From Reyranella soli (GTDB lineage Bacteria; Pseudomonadota; Alphaproteobacteria; Reyranellales; Reyranellaceae), in contig NZ_BKAJ01000122.1 in assembly GCF_007992495.1 (NCBI RefSeq), positions 1 to 43,345 on the forward strand: a DNA stretch of 43,345 bases. Direction: 5' to 3'. The notes beneath the pieces were generated by a model, which worked only from the letters and a program-made list of their open reading frames with translations, did not search any database and was not told where the DNA came from. The position numbers and the translations under genes are program-made. Each line of letters begins with the position of its first letter. Within the stretch, counting starts at the first letter, position 1. Below, in pieces: positions 32,653 through 41,712 of this stretch.

Positions 32653-33516
32653 ATGCACGTGCACCGCGCCACCAGTGTCCGGCAGGCCGCCACGATGATG
32701 GCGGCCCTGGGCGCAGGCGCACGGTTCCTGGCGGGCGGCACCGACCTGCTGATCCAGTTGCGCCGCGGTGCGCTCGCCTGCGATCACCTGATCGATATCG
32801 GCCGCATCGCCGGCCTCGACGGCATTGCCATAGAAGGCGATGCCGTCCGTATCGGCGCCCTGACTCTTCATCATGCTGTCGAGCGGCACGCGGGCTTCGC
32901 CGGTCCTTTGCGGTCCCTCATCGAGGCGTCGCGCGTCGTCGGCGGCTGGCAGGTTCGCAACATGGCCACGATCGGCGGCAACGTCGCCAACGCCTCGCCG
33001 GCGGCCGATCTGGTGCCGGTGCTGTTGTCGCTCGACGCCACCGTCGAACTCACGGGCGCCGACGAAACACGGCGTCTGCCGCTGCCTCAATTCCTGCTTG
33101 GCCCGCGCCGGACCGCCGCCCGCCGCGACGAAGTGCTGACGGCCTGCCACTTTGTGCCGCCGGCCGGGCGCCACGCCACGGCCTTCTTGAAGGCCGGCCG
33201 GCGCAAGGCGATGGAAATATCGATCGTGAACGTGGCGGCGCTGCTGGCCGTGGACGACGCGGGCCGTTGCCGGAGCGCTCGCATTGCCCTGGGGGCGGTC
33301 GGCCCGGTCGCCTTTCGGGCCACCGATGCCGAGACCGGCCTGCAGGGAGGTCCGCTGTCGGACGAGGCGTTCGAGGAGGCGGGAGCCGCCGCGGCGGCGG
33401 CGAGCACCCCGATCGCCGACGTGCGCGCCTCGGCGGTCTACCGTCGCCATCTCGCGGCCCGGCTGACGGTAAAGACGCTGCGGCTCTGCCGTGAGCGTCT
33501 GCAGGAGGTGGCATGA
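32653..33516 (+). CDS. Molybdenum hydroxylase, FAD-binding medium subunit (CoxM-like)
   Basis: A 287-residue FAD subunit of a xanthine-oxidase-family molybdenum hydroxylase. The two flavin-binding motifs are present: AGGTDLLIQLRRG (residues about 28-40) and ATIGGNVANASPAADLVPVL. The CO-dehydrogenase flavoprotein C-terminal domain follows (FLKAGRRKAMEISIVNVAAL). It passes electrons from the iron-sulfur subunit to an acceptor. Its stop overlaps the ATG of the next gene by four bases. The order FAD, 2Fe-2S, Mo subunit is the common coxMSL arrangement. Confidence 0.93.
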   Translation: MHVHRATSVRQAATMMAALGAGARFLAGGTDLLIQLRRGALACDHLIDIGRIAGLDGIAIEGDAVRIGALTLHHAVERHAGFAGPLRSLIEASRVVGGWQVRNMATIGGNVANASPAADLVPVLLSLDATVELTGADETRRLPLPQFLLGPRRTAARRDEVLTACHFVPPAGRHATAFLKAGRRKAMEISIVNVAALLAVDDAGRCRSARIALGAVGPVAFRATDAETGLQGGPLSDEAFEEAGAAAAAASTPIADVRASAVYRRHLAARLTVKTLRLCRERLQEVA

Positions 33517-33992
33517 GCACGCGGCTGTTCCGTCTGCACGTCAACGGCGCGGTCCGCGAGGTCGAGGCGTCGGAGTCGGCGACCTTGCTCGACGTGCTGC
33601 GCGGGCCGCTGGCGCTCGTCGGCACCAAGGCGAACTGCCTCGAGGCGGAGTGCGGCGTCTGCACGGTGCTGTTGGACGGTCGAGCGGTGACGTCATGCCT
33701 GGTGCTGGCGGCGCAATGCGAAGACCGCGAAGTCGTCACCATCGAAGGGTTGGCCGAAGCGGGCGAACCGCATCCGCTGCAGAGCGCGTTCCTCGAGCAC
33801 GGCGCCGTGCAGTGTGGCTACTGTATTCCCGGAATGATCATGACGGCGGCGGGGCTGCTGCGCGAGAAGCACGACCCGGACGACGAGGAGATCCGTGAGG
33901 CGATGGCGGGCACGCTCTGCCGCTGCACGGGATACGGCAAGATCGTCGCGGCGATCAAGGCGGCGGCGCGCAACATGAGGCAGGGGCGATGA
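33513..33992 (+). CDS. Molybdenum hydroxylase, 2Fe-2S small subunit (CoxS-like)
   Basis: A 159-residue iron-sulfur subunit with both expected clusters. The plant-type N-terminal domain has Cys42, Cys47, Cys50 and Cys62 (NCLEAECGVCTVLLDG, then TSC). The helical C-terminal domain has Cys101, Cys104, Cys136 and Cys138 (QCGYCIPGMIM, then TLCRCTGY). All eight ligands are intact. It carries electrons from the molybdenum centre to the FAD subunit. It overlaps both neighbours by four bases (ATGA), showing translational coupling. Confidence 0.96.
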   Translation: MSTRLFRLHVNGAVREVEASESATLLDVLRGPLALVGTKANCLEAECGVCTVLLDGRAVTSCLVLAAQCEDREVVTIEGLAEAGEPHPLQSAFLEHGAVQCGYCIPGMIMTAAGLLREKHDPDDEEIREAMAGTLCRCTGYGKIVAAIKAAARNMRQGR

Positions 33993-36253
33993 GCGGCGCG
34001 ACTTCCCATCGGTATGTAGGTCGTCGTGTGGTTCGGCTGGACGGCGCACCGAAGGTCCGCGGCGAAGCGGCCTATCTGGGCGACCGGGCGGTGCCGGGTC
34101 TTCTGCACGGCGTCGTGCTGCGCAGCCCCCATCCGCACGCCTTGATCCGTCGCCTCGACACGCGCCGCGCAAGCGTGATGCGGGGGGTACGGGCGGTGAT
34201 CACGGCCGCGGACGTCCCAGAGACGCGTTACGGCATCTATATCAAGGATGCGACGGTATTCGCGCGTCATCGCGTGCGTTTCGCGGGCGAGGCCGTGGCG
34301 GCCGTCGCGGCCGACACGCTCGAAGCGGCACGGGCGGCCGTCGCGGCGATCGAGGTCGACTACGAGCCGGTGCCTGCGGTGTTCAACGCCGAGGACGCGC
34401 TGCGGGACGATGCGCCGCTGGTGCATCCGGAATGGGAGCAATACGATGCCGCGCCGATCCTGGTGCGCCTCGGCAACCGTTCGACGCGCGGTGTCATCCG
34501 TGTCGGCAACGTCGAGGAGGGCTTCGCCAAGTCCTTCCGCATCTTCGAGCATCGCTTCACGACCGCAAAAGTGCACGCGGGCTACACCGAGCCGCGCGGC
34601 GCCATCGGCTTCTGGGACGACGATGGCAGTTGCACGGTCTGGTCGTCGACGCAGCTCCCCTTCGCCGTCCAGGAGACCCTGGCCGATGCGGTGGGCCTGC
34701 CATCCAGCAAGGTGCGCGTCGTGGCGACGACCTTGGGCGGCGGCTTCGGCGGCAAGCTGACGGTCGGCGTCGAGCACCACGCGGTGCTGCTGGCGCGCTC
34801 GGCCAGGGCGCCGGTGAAGGTCGTGAGCACGGTCGAGGAGGAACTGACCTCGTCCCTACCGCGTCAGCCGGCCATCGTCGACGTGAAGACCGGCGTCGAC
34901 CGGGACGGCCGCATCCTCGCCAAGCAGGGGCGCATCATCCTCGACACCGGCGCATTCTCCGGATCAGGACCACAGACCGCCTCGAGCTGCACCAACACGC
35001 TGCACGGTCCCTACAACATCCCGAACGTGCTGCTGGAAGGCGTCTCCGTCTACACCAACAACATCACGACGGGCGCGTTCCGCGCGCCGTCGGGCCCGAT
35101 CGGCAACTTCGCCTGCGAATCGCAGATGGACATCATCGCCGACTCGCTCGGCATCGATCCGCTGGAGCTCCGGCTCCGCAACATCTTCCACGAAGGCGAC
35201 AAGGGACCGTCGGGCGCGGTGCTGGCGGCCGTTGGTCTCGAAGAATGTCTGCTCCGCGCCGCCGACGCGATCGGCTGGAACGAACGCCGGCCGGGCAAGG
35301 ACCGCGGCAAGGGCATCGCCTGCGGCTGGTGGATGACGACCGGCATGACCTCCGAGGTCGACGTCACGCTGCATCGCGACGGCCGCGTCGTGCTGAACAG
35401 CGGCGCCGTCGAGATAGGCACGGGCGCCCTCACCGGCGCGGCGCAGGTCCTGGCCGACGATCTCGGCGTTGCGGCGGAGCAGGTCACGGTCATCGGCGGT
35501 GATACCCGAGACTCGCCCTACGACTACGGCGCCCAGGGCAGCCGCACCACGTTCTGCGTCGGCAATGCCTGCAAGAACGCCGCCGTCGAGATGCGTCGGG
35601 CGCTGGCGATCATGGCGGCGCCCGTGCTCGGCGTGGCGCCGGACGTCATCGAGCTGCGCGACGCCGCGGCGCATGGCGACGGGCGATCGATTCCGTTCGC
35701 GGAGCTGCTCGGAGATGAGGGCGTCAAGGTGCGTGGCGTGTTCACAGCGCCGGCCGTTCCACACGAGGCGTCCCGGCTCGAGAACCACATGTCGCCCGCC
35801 TGGCATGCGCCGAGCTTCCACGCCCATGCGGTCGACCTTTCGGTCGACGAGGATACCGGTGACGTCACGGTCCATCGCTACGTCGTCGCGCAGGATGTGG
35901 GCTTCGCCATCAATCCGACCTACGTCGAGGGCCAGATCGAAGGCGGCGCCGTGCAGGGCATCGGCCAAGCCCTGTTCGAGGAGATCGTCTCGCGCGACGG
36001 CATCGTGCAGAACCCGAACCTGACCGACTACAAGATGCCGACCATGCAGGATGTCCCGACCGTCGAGACGATCCTCGTGCAATATCCCACTGCGCACGGC
36101 CCATCCGGCGCCAAGGGTGTCGGCGAGCCTCCCTGCATCGAACCGCCGGCGACGATCGCCAATGCCATCGCGGCCGCAACGGGTGCGCGCGTGCCGACCT
36201 TACCCATGACCGCGGAGCGCATCTGCGCGGCGCGGGGGCAGATCGAGGCATGA
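33989..36253 (+). CDS. Molybdenum hydroxylase, molybdopterin-binding large subunit (CoxL-like)
   Basis: A 754-residue catalytic subunit of a xanthine-oxidase-type enzyme, which inserts a water-derived oxygen into an aromatic heterocycle or aldehyde. Visible motifs are the N-terminal GRRVVRLDGAPKVRGEAAYL, the cofactor loop TTLGGGFGGKL, GAFRAPSGPIGNFACESQMD near the active site, QGSRTTFCVGNA, and GAKGVGEPPCIEPPATIANA with catalytic Glu at about residue 713. The AYRCSFR loop of true CO dehydrogenase is absent, so CO is not the substrate. An N-heterocycle is inferred from the neighbouring hydantoinase module. A 26-codon frame overlaps its stop. Confidence 0.95.
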   Translation: MSGATSHRYVGRRVVRLDGAPKVRGEAAYLGDRAVPGLLHGVVLRSPHPHALIRRLDTRRASVMRGVRAVITAADVPETRYGIYIKDATVFARHRVRFAGEAVAAVAADTLEAARAAVAAIEVDYEPVPAVFNAEDALRDDAPLVHPEWEQYDAAPILVRLGNRSTRGVIRVGNVEEGFAKSFRIFEHRFTTAKVHAGYTEPRGAIGFWDDDGSCTVWSSTQLPFAVQETLADAVGLPSSKVRVVATTLGGGFGGKLTVGVEHHAVLLARSARAPVKVVSTVEEELTSSLPRQPAIVDVKTGVDRDGRILAKQGRIILDTGAFSGSGPQTASSCTNTLHGPYNIPNVLLEGVSVYTNNITTGAFRAPSGPIGNFACESQMDIIADSLGIDPLELRLRNIFHEGDKGPSGAVLAAVGLEECLLRAADAIGWNERRPGKDRGKGIACGWWMTTGMTSEVDVTLHRDGRVVLNSGAVEIGTGALTGAAQVLADDLGVAAEQVTVIGGDTRDSPYDYGAQGSRTTFCVGNACKNAAVEMRRALAIMAAPVLGVAPDVIELRDAAAHGDGRSIPFAELLGDEGVKVRGVFTAPAVPHEASRLENHMSPAWHAPSFHAHAVDLSVDEDTGDVTVHRYVVAQDVGFAINPTYVEGQIEGGAVQGIGQALFEEIVSRDGIVQNPNLTDYKMPTMQDVPTVETILVQYPTAHGPSGAKGVGEPPCIEPPATIANAIAAATGARVPTLPMTAERICAARGQIEA

Positions 36254-36330
36254 TGGTGGTCAGTGTGCGCATGAACGGTCATCTGCGGCGCTTCATGCCG
36301 GACAATGCGTCGACGATGGCGGATGGCTGA
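36250..36330 (+). CDS. 26-residue open frame between the Mo subunit and IclR genes
   Basis: ATGATGGTGGTC... encodes MMVVSVRMNGHLRRFMPDNA plus STMADG. Its start overlaps the large-subunit stop (ATGA), and its stop lies one base before the IclR ATG. It could be a leader that couples translation, or the N-terminal scrap of a MoaD/ThiS-like protein (VRxxGxLRxFxP pattern). It is very short, so real expression is uncertain. Confidence 0.3.
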   Translation: MMVVSVRMNGHLRRFMPDNASTMADG

Positions 36331-36331
36331 G

Positions 36332-37162
36332 ATGGCGACTCGCACGCGCACGACGAAGACGGCCACCAAGAAAGCGACCAAGGGCGATCGCAGTCAAACC
36401 GTCGAGCGTGCGCTCGAGGTTCTCGCCGCATTCGACGATGCACATCCCGAGCTCGGCATCCGCGAGCTGGCTCGAATGTTGCAGATGGATCGCACGGTGG
36501 TTTATCGGATCGTCGCGACGCTCGAAGCGCGCAAGTTCCTCGAGCAGAACCCGGCAACGCGCCGCTATCGCATCGGCCAGGCGGCCTTCATGACGGGTCA
36601 GTATTATGTGCGCTCCAACCCCATCTTCAACGCGGCGGTGCCGCGCCTGCAGACGGTGGCGACGACGCACAACGTCAACGCCTTCCTCGCGACACTGCAC
36701 GAAGACTCCGTCCTCTACATGAGCTCGATCCAGCTTCGCGAGCCCATCACATTCCTGTTGTCGGCAGGCAGCCGCGGCCGCCTGCATACGACGTCGCTCG
36801 GCAAGGTGCTGCTGGCAGGCCTGGAGGATGCCCAGGTCGAGAAGACCCTGCGGCGCATCCGCATGGTGCCGCTGACACCACGCAGTCAGGTTTCGGTCAA
36901 GGGCCTGATGAGCGAAGTGCGACAGGTACGCCGCCAGGGCTATGCGACGTCGCGCGACACGATGGTGATGGGGCTTGCGAGCGTGGGGGCGCCGATCCGC
37001 GATGCCAGTGGCGCCGTGGTCGCGGCGATCAGCCTGTCGCTGCCGAGCGACGAAGGAGACGAAGCCTTCATGCGCAAGCTGACGCGCACGGTGATCCAGT
37101 GCGCCCAGGAGATCAGCCTCGCGGTGGGCGCGACGATCGATGGGTGTGTCGATGCTGCTTAG
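36332..37162 (+). CDS. IclR-family transcriptional regulator
   Basis: A 276-residue IclR regulator. A Lys/Thr/Arg-rich N-terminal tail is followed by the winged helix-turn-helix (about 20-85: QTVERALEVLAAFDDAHPEL, then ELARMLQMDRTVVYRIVATL). The effector-binding GAF-like domain runs from about 100 (HNVNAFLATLHEDSVLYMSS, LHTTSLGKVLLAGL, and the C-terminal VGAPIRDASGAVVAAISLSL). IclR proteins usually control neighbouring catabolic genes in response to a pathway metabolite. It lies inside the operon, between catabolic enzymes and the transporter. The ATG at 36332 fits the preceding stop; 36323 is an alternative. Confidence 0.92.
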   Translation: MATRTRTTKTATKKATKGDRSQTVERALEVLAAFDDAHPELGIRELARMLQMDRTVVYRIVATLEARKFLEQNPATRRYRIGQAAFMTGQYYVRSNPIFNAAVPRLQTVATTHNVNAFLATLHEDSVLYMSSIQLREPITFLLSAGSRGRLHTTSLGKVLLAGLEDAQVEKTLRRIRMVPLTPRSQVSVKGLMSEVRQVRRQGYATSRDTMVMGLASVGAPIRDASGAVVAAISLSLPSDEGDEAFMRKLTRTVIQCAQEISLAVGATIDGCVDAA

Positions 37163-37180
37163 AGAAGGGGGTACCGAAAC

Positions 37181-38806
37181 ATGAGCAAGTTGCGGCGACG
37201 GTCGGTCTTGGGAGCCGGCGTGCTGGGCGGAGTTGCGGCGTCATTGGGCGCGCCGCTGGTGAAACGCGTCGAGGCCGCGGATCCGCGGACGCTGACCGTG
37301 GCGTCGACGACGGACGTCGATACGCTGGATCCCGCGTCCTTCCGGACCGACGGCGCCTACACGGTGACCACCAACGTGTACGACACCTCGGTCGGCTGGG
37401 AAGTCGCGCCGTCGGCCACCGTTCCCGGCGTCTCGACAGCGGTCCCCTCCAAGTTCGTCCCGAACCTCGCCGAGTCCTTCGCGACCGAGGACGACGGCGC
37501 GACCATCGTGCTCAAGATCCGGCGCGACGCCAAGTTCCCGAGCGGTCGGCCGATCACGGCGCACAGCATCAAATACATGCTGGATCGCGGATTGCAGTCG
37601 CCGGGCTACGTGCGGCTGACGATTCCGCGGTACCTGCGCGTGACGTCACCGGACAGCTTCATCGTACGCGATGACTACACCTTCGTGATGAAGATGCCCG
37701 GACCGACGCCGCTCGCCTACCACATCCTCTCGCTCTGCACCCTGTCAGTCGTCGACGAGGTGATCGCCAAGGCCAACGCCACGCCATCCGATCCCTGGGC
37801 GACGGATTGGTTCCGCCGCAATACGACGGGCGGCGGCGCCTACACGCTGGCCAAGAACGAGCCCGGCGTCGGCCTCGTGATGGAATACAATCCGGGCTCC
37901 TGGCATCCCAAACCGTTCTTCCAGCGCGTCAACAGCCGCTTCGTGCCGAACGAATCGGACCGCATCCTGCTGCTGAAGCGCAGCGCCATCGACATGATGA
38001 CCGGCGTCGGCATGTCACCGCGCAACATCAAGGCGCTGGAAGCGGAACCGAAGATCCAAGTCGTCTCGGTACCCGATACGAGCTGCCACTTCCTGTGCAT
38101 GAACGGCAAGAAGGCGCCGCTCGACAACGTCAAGCTGCGCCAGGCAATCAACTACGCCATCCCGATCGACGCGATGCTGCAGAACCTTCTGTTCGGCTAT
38201 GCGACCCAGATGAAGAGCCCTCTGCCCTCGCTGATGCCGGGCTACGATCCGACACTGTCGCCCTATCGCTACGACGTCGCCAAGGCCAAGGCGCTGGTGC
38301 AGGAGGCAGGGCTGGGCAGCCAGCCCGTGACGCTGGAACTCGCCGTTCGCGTCGGCTGGACGACCCACGAGCAGGCCGCCACCTGGATCCAGGCCGAGCT
38401 CGAGAAGATCGGCCTGAAGGTCGCGATCGTGCGCGAGACGGACGCGGCCTTCCGGCAGGCCGCGATCGGCGGCAAGCACCTGCTGTCGATCGAGGCTTGG
38501 CAGTCCTGGGTCAACGACCCGATCTTCCACATGAACGCCAACTTCCACAGCACGTCGACCAACACCAACAGCTCCTTCTACAACAATCCGGTGCTCGACA
38601 AGCTGCTGACCGACAATATGCACGAGCCCAACGCGGAGAAGCGCGCCGCGGCGGTGAAGGAGGCGCAGACGATCCTCATCAACGACGCGGTATGGGGCTT
38701 CCTGTGGTACGAGAACTGGACACGCGTGGCGCGCAAGGATCTCACCGGCTTCACCAAGCGCTGGGATACCTTCGATCGCTATCGGGATCTCCGGCTCAAG
38801 AGCTGA
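37181..38806 (+). CDS. ABC transporter substrate-binding protein, family 5 (oligopeptide type)
   Basis: A 541-residue periplasmic solute-binding protein of the DppA/OppA family. It has a Tat-type signal: the twin-arginine motif RRRSVLGAG, a hydrophobic stretch and a likely cleavage after VEA. Mature landmarks are the family-5 signature region EDDGATIVLKIRRDAKFPSG, the VKLRQAINYAIPIDAMLQNL block and EKRAAAVKEAQTILINDAVW. It captures the substrate for the importer encoded next. GAAGGGGG precedes the ATG. Members of this family also bind opines, glutathione and other non-peptides, so the ligand may be the compound degraded by this locus. Confidence 0.93.
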   Translation: MSKLRRRSVLGAGVLGGVAASLGAPLVKRVEAADPRTLTVASTTDVDTLDPASFRTDGAYTVTTNVYDTSVGWEVAPSATVPGVSTAVPSKFVPNLAESFATEDDGATIVLKIRRDAKFPSGRPITAHSIKYMLDRGLQSPGYVRLTIPRYLRVTSPDSFIVRDDYTFVMKMPGPTPLAYHILSLCTLSVVDEVIAKANATPSDPWATDWFRRNTTGGGAYTLAKNEPGVGLVMEYNPGSWHPKPFFQRVNSRFVPNESDRILLLKRSAIDMMTGVGMSPRNIKALEAEPKIQVVSVPDTSCHFLCMNGKKAPLDNVKLRQAINYAIPIDAMLQNLLFGYATQMKSPLPSLMPGYDPTLSPYRYDVAKAKALVQEAGLGSQPVTLELAVRVGWTTHEQAATWIQAELEKIGLKVAIVRETDAAFRQAAIGGKHLLSIEAWQSWVNDPIFHMNANFHSTSTNTNSSFYNNPVLDKLLTDNMHEPNAEKRAAAVKEAQTILINDAVWGFLWYENWTRVARKDLTGFTKRWDTFDRYRDLRLKS

Positions 38807-38816
38807 GGAGAGCGAC

Positions 38817-39833
38817 TTGCAGTTCGGCCGCTTCGTTGCCAAGCGCGTCGCTCTGGTGATCCCGACCCTGTTCGGCGTGATCACCGTGGGCTTCTTGCTG
38901 GCCTACATGCTGCCGGGCAATCCCGTTCTGGTGCGGGCGGGCCTGCTCGCCACGCCGGAATACATCGCCGAGATGACCCAGAAGATGGGTCTCGATCAGC
39001 CCTGGTACGTGCAGTACGGCCGCTATGTCGGCGGCCTGCTGCATGGCGATCTCGGGCAGAGCTCGTCGACCGGGCGGCCGGTGCTGGAGGACTTCCTGCA
39101 GCGCCTGCCTGCGACGCTCGAGCTCACCCTGGCGAGCCTCTGCATCGCGGTGGCGATCGGTGTGCCGCTGGGCGTGCTGTCTGCGGTGCATCGCAACACG
39201 CTGCTCGACCATGTCGGCCGGGTCGTGAGCGTGTTCGGCGTGGCGATGCCGACCTTCTGGATGGGCCTGATCGCCATCCACCTGTTCTACTACGAGCTTC
39301 ACCTGGCGCCGGCGCCGCTCGGCCGCATTGCCATGAACCTCGAGCCGCCGACGACCGTCACCGGCCTCTATGTGGTGGATTCGCTGCTTACCGGCAACTT
39401 TCCCACGTTGTGGTCGAGCCTGGGGCAGCTCGCCCTGCCGGCCATGACGCTCGGGCTGAGCGTCATGGCGCCGGTGGCGCGCATGGTGCGCGCCTCGATG
39501 CTGGAGGCACTCGAAGCCGACTATATCCGCACTGCCTGGGCGGCGGGGCTGCCGGCGCGGCAGGTCATCTACGGCGATGCCCTGCGTAATGCCCTGATCC
39601 CCGTCGTCACGACCTTCGGCCTGGTCTTCGGCTTTCTTCTCGCGGGCAACGCGGTGGTGGAAAGCGTGTTCGCATGGCCCGGCATCGGCAACTACGCCGT
39701 CTCGGCGCTGCTCACCAAGGACTCCGGTCCGCTGCAATCCTTTGTGCTCTTCGTCGCCTTCAGCTACGTGCTGGTGAACCTCGCGGTCGACATCCTGTAC
39801 GGGCTGATCGACCCGCGGATCAGGCTGTCATGA
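38817..39833 (+). CDS. ABC transporter permease (DppB type)
   Basis: A 338-residue inner-membrane permease with six spans. The N-terminal DppB-type region (RFVAKRVALVIPTLFGVITV) and the periplasmic MGLDQPWYVQYGRYVGGLLH segment are typical. The EAA coupling loop is LEADYIRTAWAAGLPARQVI, and a last span ends FSYVLVNLAVDILYGLIDPR. The start is a TTG at 38817 with GAGGAG upstream. Its stop overlaps the next permease ATG (ATGA). Confidence 0.94.
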   Translation: MQFGRFVAKRVALVIPTLFGVITVGFLLAYMLPGNPVLVRAGLLATPEYIAEMTQKMGLDQPWYVQYGRYVGGLLHGDLGQSSSTGRPVLEDFLQRLPATLELTLASLCIAVAIGVPLGVLSAVHRNTLLDHVGRVVSVFGVAMPTFWMGLIAIHLFYYELHLAPAPLGRIAMNLEPPTTVTGLYVVDSLLTGNFPTLWSSLGQLALPAMTLGLSVMAPVARMVRASMLEALEADYIRTAWAAGLPARQVIYGDALRNALIPVVTTFGLVFGFLLAGNAVVESVFAWPGIGNYAVSALLTKDSGPLQSFVLFVAFSYVLVNLAVDILYGLIDPRIRLS

Positions 39834-40738
39834 GCGTAGTGGCGCAGGACGTCGCCGACGACCGTGACGATGATGCCATCGTCGCGCCGACCGCACGCTG
39901 GCGACGGGCCGCGCGATGGCTGCGCCGCAATCCTGTCTCGGCGGCCGCCATCGTGGTCATCGGCCTGCTCGTCTTCATCGCGGTCTTCGCGCCGGTGCTG
40001 GAGCCATACAAGCCGGACGTGCCCGATCCGATGGCCGTGCTGAAGCCGCCGTCGTGGGCGCATCCGCTCGGCACCGACGGTTTCGGACGCGACGTCCTGT
40101 CCCGCATCATCGATGCGACGACCCTGGACCTCAGCATCGCTCTCGCCGCGACCCTGGTGGCGCTGTCGATCGGCATGGTGGTCGGGGCGCTGAGCGGCTA
40201 CCGCGGCGGTTGGGTCGATTTGATCGTCCTGCGCCTGGTCGATGTGTTGATGGCCTTCCCGGCTTTCGTCCTGGCCATGGGCATCACGGCGGCGCTGGGC
40301 AACAGCATCGCCAACGTGGCGATCGCGCTCTCGATGACACAGCTCCCCGCCTACATACGCCTGGTGCGCGGCGAGATGCTGCGCGTGCGTACGCTGGAAT
40401 ATGCCGAGGCGGCGGTCTCGATCGGCAATCCATCATGGCGCGTCGCCCTGGTGCATCTCCTGCCCAACTGCCTGCCGCCGCTCACCGTGCAGGCCACTCT
40501 GGCGATGGGCTACGCGGTGCTGACCATGGCGTCGCTGTCCTTCATCGGCCTCGGCATCGCACCGCCACAGAGCGAATGGGGGTCGATGACCGCCGACGGC
40601 GCCACCTACATGTCGACCGGCGAATGGTGGCTCTTCGTCTTCCCCGGCGTCGCCATCGTCGTGACCGTGCTCGCCTTCAACCTGGTCGGTGATGCGTTGC
40701 GCGACCTTCTCGATCCACGGCTGCGGGGAACGCGATGA
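39830..40738 (+). CDS. ABC transporter permease (DppC type)
   Basis: A 302-residue permease partner. After a charged N-terminus the first span is SAAAIVVIGLLVFIAVFAPV, then the DppC-type HPLGTDGFGRDVLSRII block. The EAA loop is YAEAAVSIGNPSWRVALVHL, and the end is AFNLVGDALRDLLDPRLRG. The start overlaps the previous stop by four bases and the end overlaps the ATPase gene by four bases. Together with the DppB-type protein it forms the transmembrane channel. Confidence 0.95.
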   Translation: MSVVAQDVADDRDDDAIVAPTARWRRAARWLRRNPVSAAAIVVIGLLVFIAVFAPVLEPYKPDVPDPMAVLKPPSWAHPLGTDGFGRDVLSRIIDATTLDLSIALAATLVALSIGMVVGALSGYRGGWVDLIVLRLVDVLMAFPAFVLAMGITAALGNSIANVAIALSMTQLPAYIRLVRGEMLRVRTLEYAEAAVSIGNPSWRVALVHLLPNCLPPLTVQATLAMGYAVLTMASLSFIGLGIAPPQSEWGSMTADGATYMSTGEWWLFVFPGVAIVVTVLAFNLVGDALRDLLDPRLRGTR

Positions 40739-41712
40739 GCGCCCTGCTCGAGGTCGAGGATCTGTCGGTCGAGTTCGCGACCGACGACGGCATGGTGAGC
40801 GCGGTGGACGGCGTGACGCTGTCGGCGAAAGCGGGTGAGATCCTGGGCATCGTGGGCGAATCGGGCTCGGGCAAGTCGGTGCTGATTTCTGCCATTCTGC
40901 GGCTGGTCAGGCCACCCGGCCGGATCGTGAGCGGACGGCTGCGCTTCGAAGGCAACGACCTGCTGGCGTTGCCGGAAGCGGAGCTCGAGGCGATCCGCGG
41001 TGCGCGCATCGCCCTGGTGCCGCAGACGCCCCGCACCTCGCTCAATCCATTGATGACGGTCGGCCGCCAGGTCGAGCGCCTGCTGCGCCTGCATCGCGGC
41101 ATGGACAAGCGGGCGGCTCGGGAGGCCGCGATCGCCATGCTGGAGCGCGTGCGCATTCCCGACCCCAAGCGGCGAGCCGGCCAATACGCGCACGAGCTAT
41201 CGGGCGGCATGTGCCAGCGGGTCATGATTGCCATGGCGCTGGCGACCGAGCCGCGCCTGCTGCTGGCCGACGAGCCGACGACCGGGCTCGACGTGTCGAT
41301 CGGCGCGCGGATCCTGGAGCTGCTGCGCCAGCTCGGCGAGGAGTCCGGCGCAGCCATCATCCTGGTGACCCACGACCTCGGCGTAGTGGCTCAGACTTGC
41401 CATCGCGTCGCCGTGATGCATGCCGGCCAGCTTTCGGAGCTGGCCGGGGTCGACGAGCTCTTCGAACGGCCGCTGCATCCCTACACGCGGGCGCTGGTTC
41501 GTTCGATCCCGCGTATCGACCAGCAGATCGCCCTCCAGCCGATCGCGGGCGCCGTGCCCTCGCTGGTCAACGTCCGATCGGGCTGTCGTTACGTCCGGCG
41601 CTGCCCGGATGCACTGGCGGCCTGTCGACGGCAGCGGCCCCCCTTGATCGCCGCGGCGAACGGTCGTCGAGTCGCCTGCCATGCCGTGGAGCAGTCGAAT
41701 GTCGTTCGTTAG
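40735..41712 (+). CDS. ABC transporter ATP-binding protein (DppD type)
   Basis: A 325-residue ATPase subunit. Walker A is GESGSGKS (41-48). The signature is LSGGM followed by CQRVMIAMALA, Walker B is LLLADEPTTGLD, and the switch His is in VTHDLG. The C-terminal oligopeptide-transporter extension (HPYTRALVRSIPR, then CRYVRRCPDALAACR) holds Cys residues that bind an iron-sulfur cluster in some relatives. It works with the DppF-type subunit at 41699, whose start lies inside this gene's 3' end. Confidence 0.95.
   Translation: MSALLEVEDLSVEFATDDGMVSAVDGVTLSAKAGEILGIVGESGSGKSVLISAILRLVRPPGRIVSGRLRFEGNDLLALPEAELEAIRGARIALVPQTPRTSLNPLMTVGRQVERLLRLHRGMDKRAAREAAIAMLERVRIPDPKRRAGQYAHELSGGMCQRVMIAMALATEPRLLLADEPTTGLDVSIGARILELLRQLGEESGAAIILVTHDLGVVAQTCHRVAVMHAGQLSELAGVDELFERPLHPYTRALVRSIPRIDQQIALQPIAGAVPSLVNVRSGCRYVRRCPDALAACRRQRPPLIAAANGRRVACHAVEQSNVVR

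Noticed and set aside
34432..35502. Long overlapping frame inside the molybdenum large subunit
   Set aside because: Arg/Gly/Ala-rich out-of-frame reading of the CoxL-like gene with no motif.
33989..36253. Aerobic carbon monoxide dehydrogenase
   Set aside because: Subunit order fits coxMSL, but the AYRCSFR active-site loop of true CO dehydrogenase is missing; a general molybdenum hydroxylase is the safer call.
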